From: Flavobacteriaceae bacterium
GTDB taxonomy: Bacteria; Bacteroidota; Bacteroidia; Flavobacteriales; Flavobacteriaceae
Direction: 5' to 3'
DNA: 49,017 nucleotides
NCBI GenBank assembly: GCA_022424955.1
Contig: JAKMGK010000066.1
Span: 1 to 49,017, forward strand
Positions 25,028-34,683 of the stretch are shown here, piece after piece; the stretch's first letter is position 1, and every line of letters begins with the position of its first letter. The translations under genes and the position numbers were made by a program. The notes below the pieces were generated by a model. That model saw only the letters and a program-made list of their open reading frames with translations. It was not told the DNA's origin and ran no database searches.

Positions 25028-26926
25028 TCCAGCGATAATTTCATCAACAATTTCAGGATTTAAAAGGGTAGAAATATCCCCTAGTTGATCTATTTCATTT
25101 GCGGCTAACTTCCGCAGTATGCGTCGCATAATTTTCCCACTTCGGGTTTTGGGTAAACCAGAAACAACCATGACACGGTCTGGTTTTGCAATAGGGCCTA
25201 TTTGTTTTGAGATTTCTTCCCTTACTTCGGAGATAAGGGTAGCATTATCTTCGATTGACTCATAAAGAATCACATAAGCCATCAAGGCATTTCCTTTTAT
25301 ATCGTGAGGATAACCCACCACGGCACTTTCGACTACGGCAGGATGCGCATTAATGGCATTTTCAATGGGTGCAGTACCTAAGTTGTGCCCAGAAACAATC
25401 ACGACATCATCAACGCGACCAGTGATGCGGTAATTTCCATCAACATCTCTTAATGCTCCATCTCCAGGGAAATAACGCCCTTCAAAAGCAGAAAAATACA
25501 CCTCCTTATAACGTTCGTGATCTCCATAAATCGTTCTGGCGATACTAGGCCAGGGATAATTAATCGTTAAAATACCTTCCGCTTCATTTTCTATAATGAC
25601 TTTCCCCTCATTATCGACTAAAGCTGCCTGAATACCGGGCATGGGTAGGGTGGCATAGGTTGGTTTTTGTGGGGTTACTCCCGCTAATGAAGAAATTAAA
25701 ATTCCTCCTGTTTCAGTTTGCCACCAAGTATCTACTATAGGTGTTTCATTGTACCCTATATGGGTATCATACCAATGCCATGCCTCCTCATTAATAGGTT
25801 CTCCTACAGAACCCAAAACTTTTAAAGAAGACAAATCATAATCTTCAATTAATTTTGTGGGATGCTTCGCCAAAGCACGAATGGCCGTGGGTGCGGTATA
25901 AAATTGAGTAACTTTATGTTTTTCACAGATTTCCCAAAAACGGTTCCATTTTGGGTATGAGGGCACCCCCTCAAAATGCAAGGAAGTTGCACCACAAGCT
26001 AATGGTCCATATATCATATAACTATGGCCAGTGATCCAGCCAATATCTGCAGTACACCAATAAATATCTTCAGGTTGATATTGAAAAACATTCATGAAAG
26101 TATAGGCGGTATAAACCATATAACCCCCACAGCTATGCACCATTCCTTTTGGTTTCCCTGTAGATCCAGAAGTGTATAAAATAAACAAGGGGTCTTCTGC
26201 ATCCATTATAGCTGGGGTACAAGTGTCGGCTAAACCTTCGATAAAGTCGTGCCACCAAATATCTTTTCGTGGATTCCAATTGATCTCTTGAAATGTACGC
26301 TGGAAAACAAAACACTTTTTAACACTTTCACACTGGGCTAAAGCCTGATCTGCAATATCTTTTAACGGGACGGTTTTATTCCCTCTAAAAGCACCATCTG
26401 AAGTAATGAGTAAAGCACAAGAAGCATCGTTAATTCTCGCGGCAAGAGCAGTAGAAGAAAAACCAGCAAAAACAACAGAATGTATCGCACCAATTCTTGC
26501 ACAGGCAAGAACAGCAATGGTAAGCTCTGGGACCATGGGCATGTAAATACACACCCTATCTCCTTTTTTAATGCCCTGGTTTTTTAAGCCATTGGCAAAT
26601 TGACATACGGCCGATAACAAATCTTTATAGGTATAACGGACAGTCGCATCGTTTGGGTCATTTGGTTCCCAGATCAAAGCATCTTTGTCTGGATGAGTGA
26701 CAACATGACAATCTAAACAATTCTCGGTTATATTTAATTTCCCTCCTAAAAACCATGCTGTCTTTGGAACAGACCAATCATAGCGCAAAACCTCTTCCCA
26801 GGGTTGTTGCCATTTAAAAGTCGAGGCGATTTCTCCCCAAAAAGCTTGAGGATTTTCTATGGATTTTTTATGGGCTTCTCTAAAGGATTCGTTTGTTTTT
26901 AACTGATAATCATACAGCTGTTTCAT
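25013..26926 (-). CDS. acs: Acetate-CoA ligase (acetyl-CoA synthetase)
   Basis: A 637-residue AMP-forming enzyme that makes acetyl-CoA from acetate, ATP and CoA. It has the N-terminal ACS-type region, the nucleotide-binding loop YTSGSTGKPKGMVHSCGGYM, VDTWWQTETGGILIS and the C-terminal catalytic-lysine motif KTRSGKIMRRIL. The EPIN-type WxxD sequences are normal. It could equally accept propionate; the usual acetate pocket residues cannot be judged here. It is monocistronic with its own upstream gap and is transcribed with alkB-mutB on the same strand but separately. Confidence 0.95.
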   Translation of the reverse strand: MKQLYDYQLKTNESFREAHKKSIENPQAFWGEIASTFKWQQPWEEVLRYDWSVPKTAWFLGGKLNITENCLDCHVVTHPDKDALIWEPNDPNDATVRYTYKDLLSAVCQFANGLKNQGIKKGDRVCIYMPMVPELTIAVLACARIGAIHSVVFAGFSSTALAARINDASCALLITSDGAFRGNKTVPLKDIADQALAQCESVKKCFVFQRTFQEINWNPRKDIWWHDFIEGLADTCTPAIMDAEDPLFILYTSGSTGKPKGMVHSCGGYMVYTAYTFMNVFQYQPEDIYWCTADIGWITGHSYMIYGPLACGATSLHFEGVPSYPKWNRFWEICEKHKVTQFYTAPTAIRALAKHPTKLIEDYDLSSLKVLGSVGEPINEEAWHWYDTHIGYNETPIVDTWWQTETGGILISSLAGVTPQKPTYATLPMPGIQAALVDNEGKVIIENEAEGILTINYPWPSIARTIYGDHERYKEVYFSAFEGRYFPGDGALRDVDGNYRITGRVDDVVIVSGHNLGTAPIENAINAHPAVVESAVVGYPHDIKGNALMAYVILYESIEDNATLISEVREEISKQIGPIAKPDRVMVVSGLPKTRSGKIMRRILRKLAANEIDQLGDISTLLNPEIVDEIIAGLAKE

Positions 26927-27018
26927 CGATTAATTTGTTTAACATCTCAATATATAAAATTGATACCAATCCAGATAATCTTAGACAAAAAGATAGTAAT
27001 TTGTTGAAAAATAAATGA

Positions 27019-27411
27019 ATGATTTCAAAGGGAAATAAACTCTACAGTATTCTAAACATTAAGTGTCCCCAATGTCATGAGGGAGCTTTTCTAGAACGTA
27101 AAATTTATGACTTTTCAGCATTTACTAAAGTACGCAAGGCTTGCCCTAATTGCCAATTAAACTATCATGTAGAACCCAGTTTCTATTACGGTTCAATGTA
27201 TGTTGCCTATGCTTTGGGAGTAGCGATAATGATTGCGGTGATTGTACTTAATTTACTTCTTTTTGAGACTTTTTCCTTTATCCGAACTTTTGGGATGGTG
27301 GTAGGAGCAGTGATTATTTCAGCTCCATTAATGAATGCTTTAGCCAAGATTATTTGGGCCAATTTTTTCTTTCACTATAAAAAAGACTGGAAGGATAAAA
27401 TCAAGGCTTAA
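27019..27411 (+). CDS. DUF983 membrane protein
   Basis: A 130-residue protein with an N-terminal zinc-ribbon-like CPQCHEG...CPNCQLNYH pair (residues 15-18 and 42-45) and two transmembrane helices (about 60-80 and 88-110). This is the DUF983 pattern: cysteines at the membrane edge and a short PSFYYG motif between. Function is unknown; a CPxC-type pair suggests metal or redox sensing. The stop overlaps the end of the convergent cutC by 11 bases. Confidence 0.9.
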   Translation: MISKGNKLYSILNIKCPQCHEGAFLERKIYDFSAFTKVRKACPNCQLNYHVEPSFYYGSMYVAYALGVAIMIAVIVLNLLLFETFSFIRTFGMVVGAVIISAPLMNALAKIIWANFFFHYKKDWKDKIKA

Positions 27412-28099
27412 GGAGAGCGATTACCTTATTTAAAGCTTCGACATCTAAACCGTATTGTGGGGCAGAAAAAAGAGATTTAGGAAAATCATCAACCGCTTTT
27501 TTAGCAGACAAATGCAACCATTCAAAATCTAATGCTTTAAACTGAAAACAATTGTCTGCGTTAATTCCTCCACCCGGTAAAATGATTAGTTTCCCATTGG
27601 CTTGAGTTTTCCATTGCTTTAATGAATGAATACCTGCTAAAGCGCTACTTTCTTGCCCTGATGTCAAGACACCATCATAGCCTAAAGTAATCAAATCTTC
27701 TAGGGCCTTTGCTGGAGTATTCACCTCATCAAAAGCCCGATGAAAATAAAGTTTCCCTTTAGAAACAATCGAACGAAAACTTTTTAAAACTGCTAAAGGA
27801 AGTTTTCTTTCTTGCGTTAAGGCACCAGTAACAATACCGTCAGCCCCTAGATCTTGCAATTGCGCTATGGTTTTTTTCATTTCAAAAAGCGTTGCTTCTG
27901 AATATACAAAATGACCACTTCGTGGGCGTACTAGAACATGAATGGGCAGGGTACTAATAGCTAAAGCTTGCTCGACCATAGCAAGGGAGGGTGTTAATCC
28001 GCCACAGGCTAACTCAACACACAACTCAATACGATCAACCGCAAGGGATTGAAGGAGTGCTACATCTTCTAGCCGATTAATGCATACTTCTATTTTCAT
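27401..28099 (-). CDS. cutC: Copper homeostasis protein CutC family
   Basis: A 232-residue TIM-barrel protein with the CutC signature: RIELCVELACGGLTPSLAMV, HVLVRPRSGHFVYSE, TGALTQERKLPLAVLKSF, KLYFHRAFDEVNTPAKALED and LPGGGINADNCFQF. CutC was named for a copper-tolerance phenotype in E. coli, later mostly ascribed to a neighbouring small RNA, so its reaction is unclear. It is monocistronic behind a candidate promoter box at 28122-28129. Confidence 0.93.
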   Translation of the reverse strand: MKIEVCINRLEDVALLQSLAVDRIELCVELACGGLTPSLAMVEQALAISTLPIHVLVRPRSGHFVYSEATLFEMKKTIAQLQDLGADGIVTGALTQERKLPLAVLKSFRSIVSKGKLYFHRAFDEVNTPAKALEDLITLGYDGVLTSGQESSALAGIHSLKQWKTQANGKLIILPGGGINADNCFQFKALDFEWLHLSAKKAVDDFPKSLFSAPQYGLDVEALNKVIALLKP

Positions 28100-28121
28100 C
28101 GAATAATAGCAGAATTTAGAT

Positions 28122-28129
28122 CAAAAGTA
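28122..28129 (-). promoter_or_regulatory. -7 element upstream of cutC
   Basis: On the minus strand TACTTTTG, a full match to TAnnTTTG, 23 bases before the cutC ATG. The matching upstream box is not clear. Confidence 0.45.
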
Positions 28130-28168
28130 TTTTAGGAAAGATAAGTAGATTTTAATACATTGGTAAGC

Positions 28169-29143
28169 ATGAAACGTAGATCTTTTTTACACAAAGCTAC
28201 TTTGGCAGGAGTGGCTCCAGCCATGTTGCCTAAAACAGGCTTTTCGTATCAAAAAAGTGATTCAACGATCACAAATGATCCTATTGCGATTTGCACTTGG
28301 AATTTTGAGCAAGCTAATGCCACTGCGGGAAAGGCCCTAATGAGTGGGGACAATGCGCTCAATGCAGCTATCCTAGCAGCACAAGTGGAAGAAGAAAACC
28401 CAGAAAATAGTACGGTAGGCTTAGGCGGTGCGCCAGATAGAGATGGACAAGTAAGCCTAGACGCCTGTGTTATGGATCATCAAGGAAATTGTGGTGCCGT
28501 TCTCGCGGTTGAAAATTTTGTTCATGTTGCGGCACTTGCAAGAGATGTAATGACAAAAACACCCCACGTAATGCTTTCTGGTAAAGGAGCCGAAATGTTT
28601 GCAAGAGAACAAAACTACCCTAGCACTCCCCTGCTTACGCCGCAGGCAAAAAAAGCTTGGGAGCAATGGAAAGAAACAGAAAAATATCAACCTATAATCA
28701 ATGTAGAAAACCATGATACCATTGGGGTACTGTGTCGAGATAAAGAGGGAAACATTAGCGGAGCGTGCAGCACTAGTGGTTTAGGATATAAAATGAAAGG
28801 GCGAATTGGAGATTCACCTATCATTGGTTCCGGTCTCTTTATTGATAACGAAGTGGGAGGAGCAGTAGCCACTGGCATGGGTGAAGAGGTGGTCAAAACA
28901 GTAGGCAGTTTTCTTATTGTCGAATTAATGCGACAAGGAAAAACCCCACAAGAAGCCTGTGATCAAGCCATAGAACGTATCATTAAAAAACAACAAGGAA
29001 CCCCTAATTTTCAAGTCGCCTATATCGCACTTGATAAAGCTGGAAATATCGGAGCAAGATGCATCCACAAAGGGTTCACCTATATGCATTTTCAAAATAA
29101 TTCAAACAAAAACATCGCTGTTAAAGCTTATATAAATTCATGA
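28169..29143 (+). CDS. Glycosylasparaginase/isoaspartyl peptidase family (Ntn hydrolase) with Tat-like signal
   Basis: A 324-residue Ntn-hydrolase precursor that self-cleaves to expose a catalytic Thr. The cleavage site is in IVENHDTIGVLCRDKEG-type sequence (here VENHDTIGVLC), followed by TSGLGYKMKGRIGDSPIIG and GVGSFLIVELMRQGKTP-like motifs, all typical of N4-(beta-N-acetylglucosaminyl)-L-asparaginase. The N-terminus MKRRSFLHKATLAGVAPAML is a twin-arginine signal with RRSFL, so export to the periplasm is likely. ATG 28169 was preferred over the upstream TTG 28160. It overlaps glpK by four bases (ATGA), an odd partner for a glycerol operon. Confidence 0.9.
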   Translation: MKRRSFLHKATLAGVAPAMLPKTGFSYQKSDSTITNDPIAICTWNFEQANATAGKALMSGDNALNAAILAAQVEEENPENSTVGLGGAPDRDGQVSLDACVMDHQGNCGAVLAVENFVHVAALARDVMTKTPHVMLSGKGAEMFAREQNYPSTPLLTPQAKKAWEQWKETEKYQPIINVENHDTIGVLCRDKEGNISGACSTSGLGYKMKGRIGDSPIIGSGLFIDNEVGGAVATGMGEEVVKTVGSFLIVELMRQGKTPQEACDQAIERIIKKQQGTPNFQVAYIALDKAGNIGARCIHKGFTYMHFQNNSNKNIAVKAYINS

Positions 29144-30618
29144 AATATATTTTAGCCATCGATGCTGGAACGACCAGTTCCCGCGCCATTATTTTTGATA
29201 AAAACGGCCAACAAAAAGCCATTGCTCAATACGAATTTCCACAACACTTTCCACAAGAAAGTTGGGTAGAACACAATGCAAATGAAATTTGGGAAACCCA
29301 GCTTAAAGCTGTTGTAGAAGTCTTAGCATCAAAAGACATTAACTCAAGTGAAATAGCAGCCTTAGGAATTACTAACCAAAGGGAGACCACAATTCTTTGG
29401 GATCGAAAAACAGGAGAACCTGTTCATAATGCCATTGTTTGGCAAGATAGAAGAACCGCAAGCATTTGTGATGATTTAAGAGATCACGCTCCAACTTTTT
29501 TAAACAAAACTGGGTTGGTCTTAGACGCCTATTTTTCTGGCACTAAAATCAAATGGATTTTAGATAGTGACCCTGCTATTCGTCAAAGAGCAGAAGCTGG
29601 AGAGCTTGCCTTTGGAACAGTAGACTCTTGGTTAATCTGGAAATTAACCCATGGAAAAGTTCACACCACAGATGTAACAAATGCCAGTAGAACACTAATT
29701 TACAACATCCACGATCTTTGCTGGGACGAAGAATTATTATCCCTGTTAAATATCCCTGCGAGCCTATTACCCAAAGTAGTGAGTTCTTCAGAAAAAGTAG
29801 GAGAAACCACAGAAGAAGTCTTGGGAATCTCCCTCCCTATTAGTGGAATTGCGGGAGACCAACAGGCCGCCCTCTTTGGACAACTATGTATTGAACCAGG
29901 GGATGTAAAAAACACCTACGGAACCGGTTGTTTCTGTATTATGAATACAGGGGAAAAAGCCGTTACTTCTAACAATAAAATGCTCACCACCATTGGGTGG
30001 CAGCGCAACGGAAAAACAATCTATGCGCTAGAAGGTAGCGTCTTTATTGCCGGAGCACTGATTCAATGGTTAAGAGATCAACTACAAATCATCGATTCGG
30101 CTCCAGAAGTGGAAGCCCTCGCTAAAACAGTAGAACACAATGGCGGAGTTACCTTTATTCCTGCATTATCTGGCTTAGGAGCTCCCTATTGGGATCCAGA
30201 GGCCACAGGAGCTATTATGGGGATTACCAGGGGAACAGAAAAAGGACATATTGCCCGTGCTGCACTGGAGGCGATTGCACTTCGATCTAGGGATATAATT
30301 ATTGAAATGCAAAAAGATGCTCAAGTAGAATTCTCTGCTCTGAAAGTTGATGGTGGTGCAACAGCTAACGACCTTTTAATGCAAATTCAAGCCGATTTAC
30401 TTCAAACACAAGTTGTTCGACCTGATACTACAGAAACCACTGCATTAGGAGCAGCCTTTTTAGCCGGCCTAGCTGTAGGTTTTTGGAAAGATGAAAACGA
30501 ACTAAAATCCATTTGGAAAGAAAACAAAACGTTTAGTCCACAAGACAATACACATGCAGAGCGTATTTTGTACCTATGGAACAAACGAATTTCAAAAATG
30601 TTAAAGGGTAATGAATAG
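29140..30618 (+). CDS. glpK: Glycerol kinase
   Basis: Phosphorylates glycerol to sn-glycerol 3-phosphate with ATP, the entry step of glycerol use. The 492-residue FGGY-family sugar kinase begins with the phosphate-1 motif AIDAGTTSSRAIIFD (residues 5-19) and includes TNQRETTILWDRKTGEPVHN, DAYFSGTKIKWILD and the FGGY-family C-terminal LKVDGGATANDLLMQIQADL. It overlaps the upstream hydrolase by four bases and the downstream glpD by eight, and is therefore within a tightly coupled operon. Confidence 0.97.
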   Translation: MKYILAIDAGTTSSRAIIFDKNGQQKAIAQYEFPQHFPQESWVEHNANEIWETQLKAVVEVLASKDINSSEIAALGITNQRETTILWDRKTGEPVHNAIVWQDRRTASICDDLRDHAPTFLNKTGLVLDAYFSGTKIKWILDSDPAIRQRAEAGELAFGTVDSWLIWKLTHGKVHTTDVTNASRTLIYNIHDLCWDEELLSLLNIPASLLPKVVSSSEKVGETTEEVLGISLPISGIAGDQQAALFGQLCIEPGDVKNTYGTGCFCIMNTGEKAVTSNNKMLTTIGWQRNGKTIYALEGSVFIAGALIQWLRDQLQIIDSAPEVEALAKTVEHNGGVTFIPALSGLGAPYWDPEATGAIMGITRGTEKGHIARAALEAIALRSRDIIIEMQKDAQVEFSALKVDGGATANDLLMQIQADLLQTQVVRPDTTETTALGAAFLAGLAVGFWKDENELKSIWKENKTFSPQDNTHAERILYLWNKRISKMLKGNE

Positions 30619-32164
30619 AAACAATCATTTAAAAAAAGTAAAGAACAAGAAAAAACCTTGGGATATTGTTGTTATTGGAGGAGGAGCTTCTGGACTTGGG
30701 GCAGCGGTTGATGCCGCTAGTCGTGGTTACCGTACCCTCTTGCTCGAAAAAAATGACTTTGCAAAAGGCACCTCATCTCGGAGTACCAAATTAGTTCATG
30801 GCGGAGTACGGTATTTACAAAATGGAGATATTTCCTTAGTGATTGAAGCCTTAAAAGAGCGCGGTATTATGCGTAAAAACGCTCCGCATCTTGTTCAAGA
30901 CCTCAGCTTTGTGATCCCATCATATGACTGGTGGAACAGTCCCTTTTATGGTATTGGACTAAAAATCTATGACATGATGGCGGGGAATTTAGGACTTGGT
31001 CCCTCTACCCTTTTAGACCGTCAAGAGACCATTGATTTAATTCCGAATGTTAAAAAGAAAGGATTAAAAGGTGGGGTAATTTACCACGATGGACAATTTG
31101 ATGATGCTCGTATGGCCATTAGTTTAGCCCAAACGGCAGAAAATCACGGGGCCAGTCTTATCAACTATTGCGGTGTAACTAGTCTTGTAAAAGAGGGAGA
31201 TATGATTACAGGCGTTACTGCTAAAGATGAGTTTAGCGGAGAAGAATTTAGCATCTCGGCAAAAGTAGTGATCAATGCTACGGGTGTTTTTTCAGATCAA
31301 ATTATTCAAATGGATCAACCCGGAAGCCGAAAACTAATTGTTCCTAGTCAAGGTGTACATATCGTCTTAGACAAATCTTTTTTAAATGGACCCCATGCGA
31401 TTATGGTCCCCCATACTTCAGATGGGCGAGTCCTTTTTGCTGTCCCCTGGAATGATTATGTCGTGGTGGGAACCACAGATACACTAATCGAACAAACCCT
31501 AGAAGAACCCATTGCATTAGAAGAAGAAATAGCCTTTATTTTAGAAAATGCTGGGGCCTATATGACCACCCCTCCTACTCGCGCAGATGTAAAAAGTGTT
31601 TTCTCTGGATTAAGACCACTGGCCGCTCCAGAAGACAACGGCAGAGCATCCAAAGAAATTTCACGTCATCACAAGGTCACAGTAAGCACCTCTGGTTTAG
31701 TGAGTATTTTAGGCGGAAAATGGACTACCTACCGCAAGATGTCTGAAGATTTAATCAACACAGCACAATCTGTAGGAGGTTTACCAGAAAGAGCCTGCAT
31801 TTCGCATAGCTTACCTATACATGGCTATGATTATAATTCAGACTGGTCAAATCCCTTGCACGTCTATGGGACAGATATTGAAAAAATACACAAACTGGAT
31901 GAAGCTGGAAATGAATCCCTAAGTGATCAAGTACACTTGACTAAAAATCAAATTGTCTGGGCCGTTCGAGAAGAGATGGCCATTACAGTAGAAGATGTTT
32001 TAGCTCGCCGCTCAAGGGCATTATTCCTCAATGCTGAAACTACTTTGGCGCTTGCGCCAAAAGTGGCAAAAATCATCGCAGAAGAGGCAGGTCACAATCA
32101 AGATTGGATTGACCAGCAGATCAAAGAATTTAACGCATTAACACAAAACTATCTACTATCATGA
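30611..32164 (+). CDS. glpD: Glycerol-3-phosphate dehydrogenase, FAD-dependent
   Basis: Oxidises glycerol 3-phosphate to dihydroxyacetone phosphate, feeding electrons to the quinone pool at the inner face of the cytoplasmic membrane. The 517-residue product has the FAD-binding VIGGGASGLGAAVDAASRG (residues 22-40), SRSTKLVHGGVRYLQNGD, GVIYHDGQFDDARM and the C-terminal DAO-like SILGGKWTTYRKMSEDLI, then a helical cap. It overlaps glpK by 8 bases and glpF by 4. Confidence 0.96.
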   Translation: MNRNNHLKKVKNKKKPWDIVVIGGGASGLGAAVDAASRGYRTLLLEKNDFAKGTSSRSTKLVHGGVRYLQNGDISLVIEALKERGIMRKNAPHLVQDLSFVIPSYDWWNSPFYGIGLKIYDMMAGNLGLGPSTLLDRQETIDLIPNVKKKGLKGGVIYHDGQFDDARMAISLAQTAENHGASLINYCGVTSLVKEGDMITGVTAKDEFSGEEFSISAKVVINATGVFSDQIIQMDQPGSRKLIVPSQGVHIVLDKSFLNGPHAIMVPHTSDGRVLFAVPWNDYVVVGTTDTLIEQTLEEPIALEEEIAFILENAGAYMTTPPTRADVKSVFSGLRPLAAPEDNGRASKEISRHHKVTVSTSGLVSILGGKWTTYRKMSEDLINTAQSVGGLPERACISHSLPIHGYDYNSDWSNPLHVYGTDIEKIHKLDEAGNESLSDQVHLTKNQIVWAVREEMAITVEDVLARRSRALFLNAETTLALAPKVAKIIAEEAGHNQDWIDQQIKEFNALTQNYLLS

Positions 32165-32904
32165 TGACGCCATTTATCGCCGAAATTATCGGTACAGCAT
32201 TATTAATATTATTAGGCGCCGGCGTAGTCGCGAACGTGAGCCTAAAAAAAACCTATGGAGAGGGGCAAAGCGCTCTTGTTTTAATCACTACCGCCTGGGG
32301 ATTTGCTGTATTTGTAGGAGCTTATGTCACTGGACAATTTAGTGGAGGGCATCTTAATCCCGCTGTTACCATAGGTCTTGCAGTAACGGGAAAATTTACA
32401 TGGAGTTTAGTCCCCCTCTATATCCTTGCACAGGTAATTGGTGCCATGCTGGGGAGTTGGCTAAACTACCTGCTCTACATCGATCATTATCGCATTACAG
32501 AAGATGAAGACGCCATAAGAGGAACCTTTTGTACCGCTCCTGCGATTCGCAATTTTAAAAACAATTTCTTTAGTGAAACCTTAGGTACTTTTGTACTGAT
32601 TTTTGGAATATTTTTTATTGCTTCTCCCTCTATAAAAATTGACGGGATGGCGACTGAAAATTTTGGGATTGGCTCACTAGAGGCACTACCTGTTGCCTTG
32701 CTGGTATGGGTCATTGGAATGGCATTAGGGGGAACAACGGGCTATGCTATTAATCCTGCAAGGGATTTTGGCCCGCGATTGGTTTATCAATTACTCCCTA
32801 GAAAGAATAAAAAAGCCGACTGGAGTTACAGCTGGATCCCCATCTTAGGCCCCTTAACAGGAGCCTTTATTGCGGGAGTGCTTTACAATGTATTGATGGC
32901 CTAA
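32161..32904 (+). CDS. glpF: Glycerol facilitator/aquaglyceroporin
   Basis: A 247-residue MIP channel with six membrane helices. Both NPA motifs are intact: GGHLNPAVTIG and GYAINPARDFGPR; the latter has the D following NPAR that is typical of glyceroporins. It would admit glycerol to GlpK. It overlaps glpD by four bases (ATGA) and is the last gene of the operon, one base before the stop of the convergent rny. Confidence 0.95.
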   Translation: MMTPFIAEIIGTALLILLGAGVVANVSLKKTYGEGQSALVLITTAWGFAVFVGAYVTGQFSGGHLNPAVTIGLAVTGKFTWSLVPLYILAQVIGAMLGSWLNYLLYIDHYRITEDEDAIRGTFCTAPAIRNFKNNFFSETLGTFVLIFGIFFIASPSIKIDGMATENFGIGSLEALPVALLVWVIGMALGGTTGYAINPARDFGPRLVYQLLPRKNKKADWSYSWIPILGPLTGAFIAGVLYNVLMA

Positions 32905-32905
32905 T

Positions 32906-34471
32906 TTATTTAGCCACGTTGACAGCACGTGTTTCTCTAATCACCGTAACTTTTACTTGTCCGGGATAGGTCATGTCTGTTTGAATCTTTTGAGAAATCT
33001 GGAAAGATAATTCTGACGCATTGTTGTCAGACACCTTTTCGCTCTCTACAATAACGCGCAGTTCACGTCCTGCTTGAATTGCATAAGCTTTGCTAACGCC
33101 ATTAAAATCATAGGCAATTTTCTCAAGGTCTTTTAAACGCTGGATATAACTGTCTAAAACTTGTCTGCGTGCACCAGGACGAGCGCCAGAGATAGCGTCA
33201 CAAACTTGTACAATAGGAGACAAAAGGGAAGTCATTTCAATTTCATCGTGGTGCGACCCAATGGCATTGCACACCTCTGGCTTCTCACCGTGCTTCTCTG
33301 CCCATTGCATTCCTAAGATAGCGTGAGGTACTTCTGTCTCTTCTTCGGGTACTTTTCCAATATCGTGCAATAATCCAGCACGCTTGGCGAGTTTTGGGTT
33401 AATTCCTAATTCTGATGCCATTACTCCGCACAGCTTGGCTACTTCTCTCGAGTGTTGCAATAAGTTTTGCCCATAAGAAGAACGGTATTTCATACGTCCT
33501 ACCATCTTGATTAATTCTGGGTTTAAACCGTGAATTCCTAGATCGATTACCGTACGTTTTCCTACTTCAATAATTTCGTTTTCAATCTGCTTAGTCGTTT
33601 TCTTTACCACCTCTTCAATACGTGCAGGGTGGATACGACCATCTGTCACTAAACGGTGAAGAGATAGGCGGGCGATCTCTCTTCTAACAGAGTCAAAACA
33701 TGAAAGAATAATGGCTTCTGGAGTATCATCGACAATGATTTCAACTCCTGTTGCCGCTTCTATGGCACGAATATTACGTCCTTCTCTACCAATGATACGC
33801 CCTTTGACGTCGTCTGAATCGATATTAAAAACAGAAACACAGTTTTCTACCGCTTCTTCTGTTCCAATGCGCTGGATGGTATTAATAATAATTTTCTTTG
33901 CTTCTTGCTCTGCAGAGAGTTTAGCTTCTTCAATCGATTTTTGAATAAAGGACATGGCCTCTGTTCTTGCACTATCTTCAAGCGAAGCGATTAATTCTTT
34001 TTTGGCGTCTTCTGTACTTAAACCAGAGACCACTTCAAGTTGATCTTGATAACGCTTTTCTGCCTTGTCTAATTCTTCTTTTTTGCGATCAATGTTTTGA
34101 ATACGCTGATCAAAATTATTGGCCTTTTGCTCTAAACGCTCATTAGTGATTTTAGTTTTAGACAATTCTTTGTTAAGGGAATTCTCTTTTTCACGGGCGC
34201 GTTTTTCAATTTCGCTAATTTTCTTTTCCCGGTTAAAGATGACCTTTTCGTGTTCTGCCTTTAATTCGATAAAACGTTCTTTTGCTTGAAGCATTTTATC
34301 TTTCTTTATTCTGTCTGACTCTTGATGCGCTTTTTTAATGATGCGCTTCGCCTGTTGCTCGCTTTTCTTTATACGGTTTCCCGCTTTGGTGCGTTGTGCG
34401 ATTTGCATGGTGATAACGCCAAGTAATCCACCGCCAACTGCTGCCCCTATAATGAGTATTGTTGTTGTCAT
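32906..34471 (-). CDS. rny: Ribonuclease Y
   Basis: A membrane-anchored endoribonuclease that starts mRNA decay. The 521-residue protein has an N-terminal transmembrane helix ([20 protein letters not shown]), a long coiled coil (about 25-200), a KH domain ([20 protein letters not shown]) and an HD domain with [11 protein letters not shown] and AIGSHHDE. Length and order are standard. It follows the 6S RNA on the same strand and ends one base from the glpF stop. Confidence 0.96.
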   Translation of the reverse strand: MTTTILIIGAAVGGGLLGVITMQIAQRTKAGNRIKKSEQQAKRIIKKAHQESDRIKKDKMLQAKERFIELKAEHEKVIFNREKKISEIEKRAREKENSLNKELSKTKITNERLEQKANNFDQRIQNIDRKKEELDKAEKRYQDQLEVVSGLSTEDAKKELIASLEDSARTEAMSFIQKSIEEAKLSAEQEAKKIIINTIQRIGTEEAVENCVSVFNIDSDDVKGRIIGREGRNIRAIEAATGVEIIVDDTPEAIILSCFDSVRREIARLSLHRLVTDGRIHPARIEEVVKKTTKQIENEIIEVGKRTVIDLGIHGLNPELIKMVGRMKYRSSYGQNLLQHSREVAKLCGVMASELGINPKLAKRAGLLHDIGKVPEEETEVPHAILGMQWAEKHGEKPEVCNAIGSHHDEIEMTSLLSPIVQVCDAISGARPGARRQVLDSYIQRLKDLEKIAYDFNGVSKAYAIQAGRELRVIVESEKVSDNNASELSFQISQKIQTDMTYPGQVKVTVIRETRAVNVAK

Positions 34472-34489
34472 TGCTATTGTAATTAAATC

Positions 34490-34656
34490 AAAAAAACCTG
34501 CATCGGTCTAGGATTTGTATAAACTCCATAATAACAGGATTGCGGCTAACCTATGGATCAAGGATCTGTTCAAGACAGCGTGCTTTTACCATATGGACTC
34601 ACCTCTTTTAAAAAAAAGTTCGTTGAGTTTATCAAAAAAGTAAACCAATACAGGCA
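34490..34656 (-). ncRNA. ssrS: Structured RNA between zapA and rny, probably 6S RNA
   Basis: Transcribed from the minus strand. CCTGTATTGGTTTA (34654-34641) pairs with TAGACCGATGCAGG (34510-34497) over 14 consecutive pairs, three of them G-U, and a run of T follows (34496-34490). Inside, ATAAACTC (34632-34625) pairs exactly with GAGTTTAT (34526-34519), with a further 3-bp extension possible after a bulge. The centre is an open bubble with a terminal CTGT/ACAG or AACAG/CTGTT hairpin. A long closing helix, large central bubble, 165-base size and U-tail are the 6S architecture that mimics an open promoter, and zapA-linked location is known for 6S in other phyla. Family assignment is from structure and context only. 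Confidence 0.72.
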
Positions 34657-34683
34657 GTAAGTGTATCTATATTAAAGAACGCA

